A stretch of DNA of 33,416 nucleotides, taken from positions 1-33,416 of the forward strand of contig JAUXTH010000115.1 in assembly GCA_030679035.1 (NCBI GenBank), written 5' to 3'. A program made the translations under genes and the position numbers. Shown one piece after another: positions 23,926 through 32,118 of this stretch. Within the stretch, counting starts at the first letter, position 1, and each line of letters starts with the position of its first letter. The notes beneath the pieces are model-generated. The model saw nothing but the letters and a program-made list of their open reading frames with translations. It did no database searches and had not been told where the DNA came from. The DNA is from Methylobacter sp. (GTDB lineage: Bacteria > Pseudomonadota > Gammaproteobacteria > Methylococcales > Methylomonadaceae).

Positions 23926-24921
23926 ATGCAAACACGCACTTTCTCAATCAGTATTTTTTTAGCTTGTTTTCTTTTTCTATGCGGCAGTCAGTCAGTGTTC
24001 GCCAAAAAGATGTACAGATGGGTAGATGAAAATGGAGAAACTAAATTTTCCGATCAGGTGCCGCCGGAAGAATCTCAATATCGCAGGGAGTCGCTAAACA
24101 AAAAAGGTCAGGTTCTTTCCGTTACCGAAAAGGCAAAAACAAAAGAACAACAAGTTATCGATAATCGTCTAAACGACCTGAAAAAAGCCCAGGAAAAGAT
24201 CATCGCTCAGCAAGCCGCTAACGACAAGGTACTGCTCAGCACCTTCCGCAATGTGAAGGACATGGAAGCAAGCCTTTACGCCACCATGCAATCCCTGGAT
24301 GCACAGCGCAATGTGGCTCAGGGCAATTTAAAGCGCGTAGAAGATCAACTGGCATCCCAACAAAAGAAAGCCGCAGAATTCGAACGTAACGGCAAAAAAG
24401 TCACAAAAGCAGTGCTGGATGAAATCACACAAACAGAAGCGCAGATACAAGTCGCTTATGCTGAAATAAACAAACAGATCGAAAAAAAGAATCGAGCCAA
24501 AGCCGAGTTTGAAGCCAACATTGAACGCTTTAAATTCTTAACGCAGGAAAACACAGACCCATCAAAAGCGCCTGAAAAAACTACGGAAAACAAAACCGCC
24601 GATGAGATCGGCCTGTATGCCTGCGAAACCGACGCGCTATGCGCAAAGGCCTGGGTAAGCGCGCATGAGTTTATCAAAGCCAACGCCACAACACCGATTG
24701 ATACCGATACCGATAAATTGGTTTTGGGCCGCGCGCCTGCAACCGACAGCGACCTGAGTTTGTCGGTCTCAAAGCTGGAAGATGAGAACAAAAAACAGCA
24801 ACTTTTTCTGGATATTCACTGTCGGGAATCATCGCTGGGCACTGAGCTTTGCACCAGCCAGAAAGTGCGTGAGATAAGATCGGCGTTCAGGCCATTTATT
24901 GAGGCTGCGGTGGGTAAATAA
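23926..24921 (+). CDS. Secreted DUF4124 domain protein with coiled coil
   Basis: A 331-residue exported protein. Residues 1-26 form a signal peptide (MQTRTFSISIFLACFLFLCG, cleavage after VFA). The DUF4124 domain follows immediately (MYRWVDENGETKFSDQVPPE, about 29-70). A long Gln/Lys/Glu-rich stretch (about 75-215) is a probable coiled coil. The C-terminal part has four Cys (in ACETDALCAKA, DIHCRESS and ELCTSQ), likely making disulfides in the periplasm, where DsbB from 438-956 could matter. I choose ATG 23926; an in-frame TTG at 23905 would only add seven polar residues before the signal. The function of DUF4124 proteins is unknown. It appears to be monocistronic. Confidence 0.85.
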   Translation: MQTRTFSISIFLACFLFLCGSQSVFAKKMYRWVDENGETKFSDQVPPEESQYRRESLNKKGQVLSVTEKAKTKEQQVIDNRLNDLKKAQEKIIAQQAANDKVLLSTFRNVKDMEASLYATMQSLDAQRNVAQGNLKRVEDQLASQQKKAAEFERNGKKVTKAVLDEITQTEAQIQVAYAEINKQIEKKNRAKAEFEANIERFKFLTQENTDPSKAPEKTTENKTADEIGLYACETDALCAKAWVSAHEFIKANATTPIDTDTDKLVLGRAPATDSDLSLSVSKLEDENKKQQLFLDIHCRESSLGTELCTSQKVREIRSAFRPFIEAAVGK

Positions 24922-24944
24922 CCGGCGTTAGACACATCGTGTAA

Positions 24945-24966
24945 ATTCACCACGAACACACGAAGA
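24945..24966. repeat. Half-copy of the CACGAAGA-type element
   Basis: TTCACCACGAACACACGAAG begins at 24945 and matches one arm of the 2629-2692 palindrome with few differences. The opposite arm is missing. Apart from this the gap 24922-25043 holds no gene I can see. Confidence 0.6.
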
Positions 24967-25043
24967 GTTATTGATATGGTAGGCAGAAAATCTCTGCCCC
25001 GTCCACATGCTTAATTTGACATCACCCGAAAACACCCTAGAAT

Positions 25044-25076
25044 AAATGTACAAAATGGTTGTAGTTTTGTACATTT
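25044..25076 (+). promoter_or_regulatory. YefM-type operator palindrome
   Basis: AAATGTACAAAA (25044-25055) and TTTTGTACATTT (25065-25076) are perfect 12-bp complementary arms with a 9-nt spacer. Each contains the hexamer TGTACA, the core known for YefM autorepression in the yefM-yoeB family. It ends 24 nt before the antitoxin ATG, where a repressor would block transcription. Confidence 0.75.
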
Positions 25077-25099
25077 TTAGCTGAAACGGGTCACTTACC

Positions 25100-25339
25100 A
25101 TGAAAACCATCACATCAACAGAAGCCAGACAGAATTTTAGCGCTATTATCTCGGCAGTAGATGAAGAGCCTGTCACCATCTTAAAACAAGATAAAAGCAT
25201 CGCCGTAATTTTATCGTCGGCCAGATATAAAGAATTAGCAAGACTGGAAGATATTTTATATGCCAAGGCCGCAGAGCTGGCGATTAAAGAAGGTTTTTCC
25301 TCCGATAAAGACGCTCAAGATTTACTTGATAGCCTGTAA
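25100..25339 (+). CDS. Phd/YefM-family antitoxin
   Basis: A 79-residue antitoxin. The N-terminal DNA-binding half has the Phd/YefM pattern TITSTEARQNFSAIISAVDE, EPVTILKQDKSIAVILSSARY (with the usual xG-position altered). An acidic C-terminal helix (FSSDKDAQDLLDSL) would bind and cover the toxin. It would repress its own promoter through the TGTACA palindrome upstream. The toxin gene starts two bases after the stop, but that gene is broken, so this appears to be an orphan antitoxin. It may still regulate the remnant or neutralise a related toxin elsewhere. Confidence 0.88.
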   Translation: MKTITSTEARQNFSAIISAVDEEPVTILKQDKSIAVILSSARYKELARLEDILYAKAAELAIKEGFSSDKDAQDLLDSL

Positions 25340-25341
25340 AA

Positions 25342-25740
25342 ATGCGAGCGTATAGATTAACGAAACAAGCCTTTAAAACGTTAACCGCGCTGGCAAAAAA
25401 TGACCCGAAAACAGCAAAAAAGCTAAAGGAAGTCATAGAAAATCTGAGGAAAGACTTATACCAATCCCAATAAGTTTTTCTTTGAATCCCCTCAACCTAA
25501 CCTTCTCCCGCTGGAGAAGGGATAATATGTGAACTTATTGGGATTGGTATTAATCGCTGGCGAAAGCTTACAAGGTTACAAGGTTACAGTAAGTTTAAAA
25601 AAATTCGAGTTGGTAAATTCAGGCTTGTTTACACGCTTCAGGATGAATTGCTGTTAATTGCAATTATTGAAAAACGGGCAACCGTTTATCAAACTTTTGA
25701 ACATTTATTTAAAAATTCCAGTTTTCTGGATATTGAATAG
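25342..25740 (+). pseudogene. RelE/ParE-family toxin gene interrupted by a mini-element and a duplication
   Basis: ATG at 25342 reads MRAYRLTKQAFKTLTALAKN and continues to RKDL, then a 91-bp element (25459-25549) interrupts it. After the element the frame should run IAGESLQGYSKFKKIRVGKF, but an 8-bp tandem duplication ACAAGGTT (25570-25577 and 25578-25585) shifts it. Beyond that the frame is again a good toxin C-terminus: FRLVYTLQDELLLIAIIEKR, then ATVYQTFEHLF and a stop at 25738-25740. Removing the element with one TTA copy and one octamer restores a continuous RelE-type protein of about 100 residues. As it stands the product is a 43-residue truncation, so the toxin is inactive. Confidence 0.9.
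25459..25549. mobile_element. 91-bp miniature inverted-repeat element (MITE-like) in the toxin gene
   Basis: Terminal repeats TACCAATCCCAATAAGTT (25459-25476) and their exact complement (25532-25549) bound a 91-bp unit with no coding content. It is flanked by TTA on both sides (25456-25458 and 25550-25552), consistent with a 3-bp target duplication. Removing the unit and one TTA joins the toxin codons GAC-TTA-ATC, as expected for an insertion. The mobilising transposase is not in this window. Confidence 0.85.
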
Positions 25741-25809
25741 AGAAACTGTGTAGCCATAGCCACCAGAAGGTACGCGCAGCATACCCTACTTGGCTGTTTA
25801 TAGTTTCTC
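25740..25809. repeat. Inverted repeat after the toxin remnant
   Basis: GAGAAACT (25740-25747) and AGTTTCTC (25802-25809) are exact complements, with AGCCA/TGGCT as a second pairing inside and a GGTACGCGCAGCATACC hairpin at the top. The element could serve as a transcription terminator for the toxin-antitoxin locus. From here to 25978 no gene is visible; the sequence becomes AT-rich. Confidence 0.7.
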
Positions 25810-25978
25810 ATGCGCTTTCTCGTCTTTGGTCGGATTGAAAAAACATGAAACTATATTAGCTAACCTTTTTCTTTTCCGATCTGTGACGATTGCACTTATG
25901 AGTTGAATCTAAGTTTGAATTTATGTGCTAAAATTTATCATACAAAAATAGTAAATAATTAGCTAAGTAGGTAACAAC

Positions 25979-26161
25979 ATGAAAAATAAAAGATATTTTT
26001 CTGAAGGTTCAATTATTCAAGCAGGGGAAAATATGAGAAGAGAGCTTTCATCTCATAGCTCTGTTCGGTCAACTAGTTCATGGGCAGGAAAAAGTGGTGC
26101 GAGTAAAAGTGCGCCCGAATTAAGAATTGCTTTTAGAAAAGCAATTGAAAAAATTAGCTAA
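25979..26161 (+). CDS. Unrecognised 60-aa Ser-rich protein (first gene of a two-gene cassette)
   Basis: A 60-residue frame with ATG at 25979. A GTAGGTAA ribosome-binding-like stretch lies about seven bases upstream. The protein is basic and Ser-rich: MKNKRYFSEGSIIQAGENMR, then SHSSVRSTSSWAGKSGASKS and a short C-terminal helix PELRIAFRKAIEKIS. There is no signal peptide, membrane segment or recognised motif. It is more AT-rich than the flanking housekeeping genes, suggesting transfer. A gene for a small membrane protein follows 56 nt downstream on the same strand, and the two look like an operon. I do not recognise the family. Confidence 0.6.
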   Translation: MKNKRYFSEGSIIQAGENMRRELSSHSSVRSTSSWAGKSGASKSAPELRIAFRKAIEKIS

Positions 26162-26217
26162 CCTCATATCTATGTCCATTTTAAAGGATCATAACCTGTT
26201 AACAAAATGGAACTATC

Positions 26218-26718
26218 ATGTCAGAACTTGGCTATAACTACATTTATGATAAGTTAGTCGAAGATAAAAATGATATATTAGGCATCATTGCTTATTCAAT
26301 CTATAAAAGGCAGAAAATTGAATACCTTAAGAAGTTCAAGGAAGAAAACAATAGAGAAGCAACTCAAAGTGAAATAAATTCTTTTAAAGAACTGTCAAAT
26401 AGCGATACTCAGCTTGAGTTTTATAGAACTCAAGCTGTCCATTTAGCAAATGCTTTTCTCGAAGAGGCTTTATCTGAACACATTGAGGCTAAAGAACAAG
26501 AGTTTTCCATCCGTGTTCATGCTGAGTTATCCGGGATAAAAAATAAATTTTGGAATGGAGTTGCCCAAAGCTTGGTTGGTTCAATTTTATTCGTATTATT
26601 TGTCGGCATAATAGTATTTTTCTCCTGGAGTTTAAATCAAGGCGTCGGAAATGCAATCGAGTCTATTTTTAATATAAAAATCACCCAAACAATACCGACT
26701 AACAGCATCTCTAAATGA
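26218..26718 (+). CDS. Unrecognised 166-aa protein with a C-terminal membrane anchor
   Basis: A 166-residue protein whose first 110 residues are helical and charged (DILGIIAYSIYKRQKIEYLK, then FKELSNSDTQLEFYRTQAVH and a Glu-rich helix). A single strongly hydrophobic segment follows (about 115-138, VAQSLVGSILFVLFVGIIVF), then a short polar tail. This is a tail-anchored layout with the N-terminal domain on the cytoplasmic side (inference). I have a faint memory of similar GLIAYALYKR-like N-terminal domains in uncharacterised bacterial proteins but cannot name a family. It forms a probable operon with the 60-residue gene. Low GC and location next to a broken toxin locus suggest a mobile or defence-type cassette, which is not proven. 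Confidence 0.7.
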   Translation: MSELGYNYIYDKLVEDKNDILGIIAYSIYKRQKIEYLKKFKEENNREATQSEINSFKELSNSDTQLEFYRTQAVHLANAFLEEALSEHIEAKEQEFSIRVHAELSGIKNKFWNGVAQSLVGSILFVLFVGIIVFFSWSLNQGVGNAIESIFNIKITQTIPTNSISK

Positions 26719-26730
26719 GTAAGCACGCAG

Positions 26731-26808
26731 AATGGGTAGAGCAACGCGAAACCCATCACATAGATGCTATTGATTAATATGGGTTTCGGCGACCGCCTCT
26801 ACCCATCC
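26731..26808. repeat. Inverted repeat (AATGGGTAGAG type) between cassette and argB
   Basis: AATGGGTAGAG and GCGAAACCCAT in the left arm (26731-26756) pair with ATGGGTTTCGGC and CTCTACCCAT in the right arm (26779-26808). A 22-nt AT-rich loop lies between. It lies between two convergent genes and may act as a terminator-like hairpin. Confidence 0.8.
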
Positions 26809-26815
26809 TACAGTA

Positions 26816-27715
<900 letters not shown>

Positions 27716-27837
27716 TTATGTGTGATGTTACGTATTGTCCACGAAAGGCACGAAAATGTTTAAAGGGATGTGTTGTAGATTTTTGTTATCGATTGTACGC
27801 TGAACATCACTGCCATTAAGTTAAACACAATGGCACC

Positions 27838-27919
27838 GTAGGAGCGGGCCGCGCCCGCGACATTTGTCCAGCGATTGCAGAGTTGTGCCGCCCTCTTCGC
27901 GGGCATGGCCCGCTCCTAC
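27838..27919. repeat. GTAGGAGCGGGC-type REP palindrome, nested in a larger one
   Basis: GTAGGAGCGGGC (27838-27849) and GCCCGCTCCTAC (27908-27919) are exact complements, with CGCGCCCGCGA/TTCGCGGGC adding to the stem. Outside it, GTTAAAC (27821-27826 region) pairs with GTTTAAC (27926-27932). Further out a CCACGAAAGGCACGAAA-type unit (from 27738) pairs with its complement ending near 28011. Nothing else is visible in the 312-nt gap between pyrC' and argB. Confidence 0.75.
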
Positions 27920-28015
27920 TACAACGTTTAACCTAAATGGAGCGTGAACTATGCAATATTTTCGTGTCGCCTAGAGGCGCCTACTTTTGGCCTTCGTGCT
28001 TTTCGTGGATAAACT

Positions 28016-29296
28016 CTACAAGCAGCGATGAATAATTTTACCGGCCTGCAAGGTATGGGTTACCCGCCCTTTCAGGGTTTGGCCCCAAAACGGCGTGTTG
28101 ACGCCCTGACTTTTCCAGTTTTCCGCATTCACCTGCCACTCAAGTTCCGGGTCGAAAATACACACGTCGGCCGAAAAGCCCGGCGTCAACGCGCCGCTGT
28201 TTAACCGCAACACCCGCGCCGGATTTGCGCTTAAGCAGGCGATGCCTTGTTCCAGCGTTATCGCGTGTTGCGCTACCAGCTTGAGCATTAACGGCAACAG
28301 GGTTTCCAAGGATGACATCCCCGGTTCTGTCTCCGGGAACGCGCCCAGTTTGGCGTCCAGATCATGCGGCTGATGGTCGGAACAGATGCTGTTAATCGTG
28401 CTACCGGCCAGGCCTTGTCTTAAATATTGCTTGTCTTCTTCGGTGCGCAACGGCGGCAAGACATGATAGGCGCTGTCAAAAGGCGTCATGTCGTTTTCAG
28501 TCAAATGCAGTTGGTGAATGGCAACATCGGCGCTGACCTTCAAGCCGTATTTTTTTGCCTGGTGGATTTTAATCACCGAACGCTTGCAGCTTAACTGGCC
28601 AAAATGCACGCGGCAGCCGGTCAGCTCGGCCAGTTCCAGGCATTGTGCCAGGGCTATGGTTTCAGCGGCTTCGGGAATGCTCGGCAAGCCGTAGCGGGTC
28701 GCGACTGCGCCTTCATGGGCGCAACCGTTATTGCCCAGCCAAAAATCATTGGATCGGAACATCAATAACAAGTCATGGCTGGCCGCATATTCCATGGCCC
28801 GTCTTAATATCAACAGGTTTTTCACCGGCTGATTGGCGTTACCGACCGCAATACAGCCAGCCTGTTTAAGCGACAACATGGAACTGAGTTCCGCGCCTTC
28901 CAGTTTCTGGGTGAGTCCGCCAATTACATAGATTTGCGGGTAACCGGCTTTTTCCGCCAGTTCCTTGATCAGTTCGACGACGGCAGGCGTATCGCTGACC
29001 GGTACGGTATCGGGTTGCAGGCACAGGGTGGTGACACCGGCTGCGGCGGCTGCAATCACTTCGCTTCTAAATGTCGCTTTGCGGCTGTGACCCATGTCCC
29101 GCAAGCGGGTGCTTAAGTCGATAAAGCCGGGGCAGACGATTTGGTTTTCGGCGTCGATGACGGTGTCCGGCTTGAAACCGGCCGGTTCGTCGGTCACCGA
29201 AACGATCTTGCCGCCTTCGATATAAACGGAACCGATACGGTCGATATCGTTGGCCGGATCGATGATCCGTCCGTGGTCTATGCGAATTTTCATCAT
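28016..29296 (-). CDS. pyrC: Dihydroorotase-like, probably non-catalytic PyrC' subunit
   Basis: A 426-residue protein of the dihydroorotase/amidohydrolase fold. At the metal-binding HxH site (normally DLHVHLRE) it reads DLSTRLRD, so both His are replaced (S62, R64). The other usual His strand reads [10 protein letters not shown]. The late SDHQPHD segment remains. In Pseudomonas, an inactive PyrC' of this type is a structural partner of aspartate transcarbamoylase; the same arrangement, with overlapping pyrB, is seen here. I start at ATG 29296, which overlaps the pyrB stop as ATGATGA. A longer frame to 29497 retranslates the pyrB end. An active dihydroorotase should exist elsewhere in the genome. 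Confidence 0.9.
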   Translation of the reverse strand: MMKIRIDHGRIIDPANDIDRIGSVYIEGGKIVSVTDEPAGFKPDTVIDAENQIVCPGFIDLSTRLRDMGHSRKATFRSEVIAAAAAGVTTLCLQPDTVPVSDTPAVVELIKELAEKAGYPQIYVIGGLTQKLEGAELSSMLSLKQAGCIAVGNANQPVKNLLILRRAMEYAASHDLLLMFRSNDFWLGNNGCAHEGAVATRYGLPSIPEAAETIALAQCLELAELTGCRVHFGQLSCKRSVIKIHQAKKYGLKVSADVAIHQLHLTENDMTPFDSAYHVLPPLRTEEDKQYLRQGLAGSTINSICSDHQPHDLDAKLGAFPETEPGMSSLETLLPLMLKLVAQHAITLEQGIACLSANPARVLRLNSGALTPGFSADVCIFDPELEWQVNAENWKSQGVNTPFWGQTLKGRVTHTLQAGKIIHRCL

Positions 29297-30255
29297 GCCG
29301 CCCCCGATTTTTGCATCGCCATCGCCATGACTGCCATACGCACGGCGACGCCGTTGCTGACTTGTTTGAGTATCACCGACTGCGGGCCGTCTGCGACTTT
29401 GGAATCGATTTCCACGCCCCGGTTGATCGGCCCAGGATGCATGACGATCGCATCGGGTTTGGCGATTTTCAGTTTTTCTTCGGTCAGCCCGAAACATTTG
29501 AAATACTCGCTCTCGCTGGGCAGTAATGCCGAAGTCATCCGTTCTTTCTGCAGGCGCAACATCATCACCACATCTATGTCTTTAAGCCCTTCGGTCAAAT
29601 TATGCGACACAGTCACGCCTAAGCTTTCCACATGCGCAGGCAACAGGGTTTTTGGCGCAATCACCCTGACTTCAGCCGCGCCCAAGGTATTTAAGGCCTG
29701 GATCTCCGAGCGCGCCACTCTGGAATGTAATATATCGCCGATAATGGCAACTCTAAGGTTGGAGAAATCCGGTTTAATCTGACGTATGGTAAACATGTCC
29801 AACATGGCCTGAGTCGGATGGGCGTGTTGTCCATCGCCGGCATTGATGACGCTGATATGCGGTGCGGTTTGTTGGGCGATAAAATGCGCCGCGCCGCTGA
29901 GCGCATGACGCACCACAAACATATCGACAAACATGGCTTCCAGGTTGCGTATGGTGTCGAGCAGGCTTTCGCCTTTTGACGTGGCCGAGGTCGCTATATT
30001 CATATTGATCACGTCGGCGGACAGACGTGTGGCGGCCAACTCGAAGGTCGTGCGAGTGCGGGTGCTGTTTTCAAAAAACAGGTTGACGATAGTCTTGCCG
30101 CGCAGCAACGGCACTTTTTTAACTTGATGCTCGGACACCCCGGCGAAAGACTCGGCGGTATCGAGAATTTCCGTCAACAGGCTCTTGCTCAGGCCTTCAA
30201 TGGTCAGAAAGTGTTTAAGCTTACCTTCCGCATTTAATTGCAGGTTGTCAGTCAT
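29293..30255 (-). CDS. pyrB: Aspartate carbamoyltransferase catalytic chain
   Basis: Transfers carbamoyl from carbamoyl phosphate to aspartate in pyrimidine synthesis. The 320-residue product has the carbamoyl-phosphate loop STRTRT (64-69) in [26 protein letters not shown] (144-153), and [12 protein letters not shown] in the aspartate-binding end. It overlaps pyrC' by 4 nt and lies 3 nt after pyrR, so the three form one operon. No pyrI regulatory chain is nearby. That absence fits the dodecameric class with PyrC' replacing it. Confidence 0.96.
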   Translation of the reverse strand: MTDNLQLNAEGKLKHFLTIEGLSKSLLTEILDTAESFAGVSEHQVKKVPLLRGKTIVNLFFENSTRTRTTFELAATRLSADVINMNIATSATSKGESLLDTIRNLEAMFVDMFVVRHALSGAAHFIAQQTAPHISVINAGDGQHAHPTQAMLDMFTIRQIKPDFSNLRVAIIGDILHSRVARSEIQALNTLGAAEVRVIAPKTLLPAHVESLGVTVSHNLTEGLKDIDVVMMLRLQKERMTSALLPSESEYFKCFGLTEEKLKIAKPDAIVMHPGPINRGVEIDSKVADGPQSVILKQVSNGVAVRMAVMAMAMQKSGAA

Positions 30256-30258
30256 TGC

Positions 30259-30765
30259 TTATGCCGCCGCGTCAATGGTTTCCAGATGCACGGCCAAGGG
30301 TTCCGGCCCGGTCAGTTTGATCCGCTGGCCTGCATTTAAGTTAATCTTGGCACCGACGCAATCCGGGTTAAGCGGGATTTGTCTGCCGTCGCGTTCTATC
30401 AACACCGCCAGGACAATCTGGTTCGGCCTGCCGTAATCAAAAATCTCATTCATTGCGGCGCGTATCGTTCTGCCGGTATAAAAAACATCATCGATCAGGA
30501 TAATATCGCGGCCTTCAATATTGGCCGGCAATTCGCTGGGCTTTACATTGGGATTGACGCCGATTTGCGAAAAATCGTCCCGGTAAAATGAAATATCCAA
30601 CAGCCCTAAAGGTTCGCTGATATTTAAACGCCGATGCATTTGCTCGGCAATCCACACGCCTCCGGTACGAATGCCTATCATCAACGGATTGACCAGCTTT
30701 CTCTCGTCGATAATGCGTTTTAGCTCGGCTTCCAGGTTATTTAATAATTCGGAAATATCTAACAC
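30259..30765 (-). CDS. pyrR: PyrR bifunctional pyrimidine regulator/uracil phosphoribosyltransferase
   Basis: A 168-residue phosphoribosyltransferase-fold protein with the PRPP loop IILIDDVFYTGRT (88-100) followed by IRAAMNEIF, and GIRTGGVWIA at 31-40. In many bacteria PyrR binds pyr mRNA and attenuates transcription; in Pseudomonas-type operons it acts differently. I see no obvious PyrR-binding loop or attenuator in the 202-nt gap upstream, which instead contains an inverted repeat. The start is GTG at 30765, preceded by an AGGA sequence; no ATG fits better. It is the first gene of the pyrR-pyrB-pyrC' operon. Confidence 0.93.
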   Translation of the reverse strand: MLDISELLNNLEAELKRIIDERKLVNPLMIGIRTGGVWIAEQMHRRLNISEPLGLLDISFYRDDFSQIGVNPNVKPSELPANIEGRDIILIDDVFYTGRTIRAAMNEIFDYGRPNQIVLAVLIERDGRQIPLNPDCVGAKINLNAGQRIKLTGPEPLAVHLETIDAAA

Positions 30766-30812
30766 TTAACAGTCCTGGTTGAGGTAACTACTCAGCGCCA
30801 CCAAATCAAAAG

Positions 30813-30952
30813 GAACGCAGATGACGCAGATGAATATGATGAACACAGATAATTATAAATATTCATAAATTACTGAAGCCAGAGTTTAAACATAAGGTTT
30901 TTCAATCAAAAGAAATCTTATTTGATCATAATTATCGGCGTCATCAGCGTTC
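30813..30952. repeat. Long imperfect inverted repeat upstream of pyrR
   Basis: GAACGCAGATGACGCAGATG (30813-30832) pairs, with a few mismatches, with the complement of 30928-30952 (GAACGCTGATGACGCCGATA). It is a diverged relative of the element at 21853-21940. The inner 95 nt are AT-rich and non-coding. It fills most of the ruvX-pyrR gap. Confidence 0.75.
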
Positions 30953-30967
30953 TATTTTTTTTTCTAA

Positions 30968-31423
30968 CTACCGCATAGCGGCGTGGTCATTTAACCACGT
31001 TTGCAAGATAAGCTGGGCGGCGAGTTGGTCTTGCACTTCCCAGAGCTTGCTTGCGCTGACGCTGACTTCATCAAACAACATTTGTTTGGCTTCGAATGTC
31101 GACAAGGTCTCGTCCTGCTGAAAAACGGGCAGTTGATAACGCCCTTCCAGTTGTCTGCAAAATTTTAACATACGAGGCGTTACCGGATTGTCCGAGCCGT
31201 CGGCCTGCTTAGAAATGCCGACCACCAAACCGGCTGGGCGCCATTCCTGTATCAGTTTGCCGATTATTTCCCAGTTCGGGTTTTGATTGATCGAGCGTAT
31301 GGTTTGCAGCGGACTTGCGGTAGCCGTGGTGGTTTGGCCGACGGCCGTGCCTATCTTTTTAGTACCGAAATCAAAACCCAGATAGGTATCGGCGTTGCTT
31401 TTGGCTAGTAAGGGGTCTTGCAT
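30968..31423 (-). CDS. ruvX: Holliday junction resolvase-like protein RuvX/YqgF
   Basis: A 151-residue RNase H-fold protein with the first catalytic-type Asp in TYLGFDFGTKKIGTAVGQ, then PAGLVVGISKQADGS and a later DETLSTFEAK segment with acidic residues. In E. coli YqgF is essential and acts in 16S rRNA 5'-end processing; a role in Holliday junction resolution was proposed from the fold. It follows yqgE on the same strand, the usual gene pair. Its start is eight bases from a 51-bp repeat that also lies before tonB. Confidence 0.93.
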   Translation of the reverse strand: MQDPLLAKSNADTYLGFDFGTKKIGTAVGQTTTATASPLQTIRSINQNPNWEIIGKLIQEWRPAGLVVGISKQADGSDNPVTPRMLKFCRQLEGRYQLPVFQQDETLSTFEAKQMLFDEVSVSASKLWEVQDQLAAQLILQTWLNDHAAMR

Positions 31424-31430
31424 AGTTTAT

Positions 31431-31481
31431 ATCGCCAAGGATGGTGTGTATGCCGCAAACCTGCCTGGAGCAGGTGCGGCG
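31431..31481. repeat. 51-bp direct repeat, copy 1 (before ruvX)
   Basis: Matches 32999-33049 at 46 of 51 positions in the same orientation. Both copies contain a hairpin (GCCGC-AACCTGC ... GCAGGT-GCGGC). This copy ends eight bases upstream of the ruvX ATG, where a ribosome-binding site would be expected; none is clear inside it. Confidence 0.85.
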
Positions 31482-31514
31482 TCTGGTTTGTGTTCAAGCG
31501 AATACCGTCTGGAA

Positions 31515-32078
31515 TCAGCCATGTCCTGCGGGGGCGGTCAATTGATTAATATCAATGCCGATCTGTTCAGCTGCCGCACTCCAACGTAAGTTGACCGGCG
31601 TATCAAACAAAATCTGTTTGCTGGAAGGCGTATTAAGCCATGAATTATTCATGATTTCTTTTTCCAATTGCCCAGCGCCCCAACCGGCATAACCTAAAGC
31701 CACCAGATACTGCTCTGGGCCTTCGCCTGCGGCAATCGCTTCAAGCACATCACGGGACGTGGTCAGGGAAATGGTTTCTGAAACAGCTAGACTCGCATGC
31801 CAGTCTCCGCCTGAAGTGTGCACCACGAAGCCGCGCTCCTGTTGCACCGGGCCGCCTGCAAAAATGAGCGTTTCAGCCGCAGCGGGCGAAGTGACTTTTA
31901 TATCCATTTGCTTAAAAATTTCGCCCAGCTTCATGTCCGTCGATCTGTTAACGACGATCCCCAACGCACCGTCTTCATTGTGTTGACACAAATAGGCAAC
32001 CGTATGAAAAAAGTTGGGATCAGCCAGGTTGGGCATGGCTATAATAAATTGGTTATTTAAATACGTAGCTTGGCTCAT
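31515..32078 (-). CDS. yqgE: YqgE/AlgH (DUF179) family protein
   Basis: A 187-residue DUF179 protein with the family blocks FIIAMPNLADPNFFHTVAYL, NEDGALGIVVNRSTDM, FAGGPVQQERGFVVHT, and GYAGWGAGQLEKEI. AlgH homologues are known from alginate regulation in Pseudomonas but the biochemical role is unclear. I start at ATG 32078 (MSQATYLNNQF), which leaves the usual short lead before the FIIAMP strand; an upstream ATG at 32093 would add five residues. It sits between tonB and ruvX, the conserved order. Confidence 0.93.
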   Translation of the reverse strand: MSQATYLNNQFIIAMPNLADPNFFHTVAYLCQHNEDGALGIVVNRSTDMKLGEIFKQMDIKVTSPAAAETLIFAGGPVQQERGFVVHTSGGDWHASLAVSETISLTTSRDVLEAIAAGEGPEQYLVALGYAGWGAGQLEKEIMNNSWLNTPSSKQILFDTPVNLRWSAAAEQIGIDINQLTAPAGHG

Positions 32079-32118
32079 AGGTCTTAGTATCAAAGTTTAT
32101 GACGACTTAAGCAACTGT

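Noticed and set aside
29297-29497. N-terminal extension of pyrC' by 67 residues
   Set aside because: Arg-rich out-of-frame reading of pyrB; the ATGATGA overlap and family alignment support 29296.
30766-30967. PyrR-binding attenuator before pyrR
   Set aside because: No anti-antiterminator loop or terminator with T-run seen; the region is an inverted repeat of a dispersed family.
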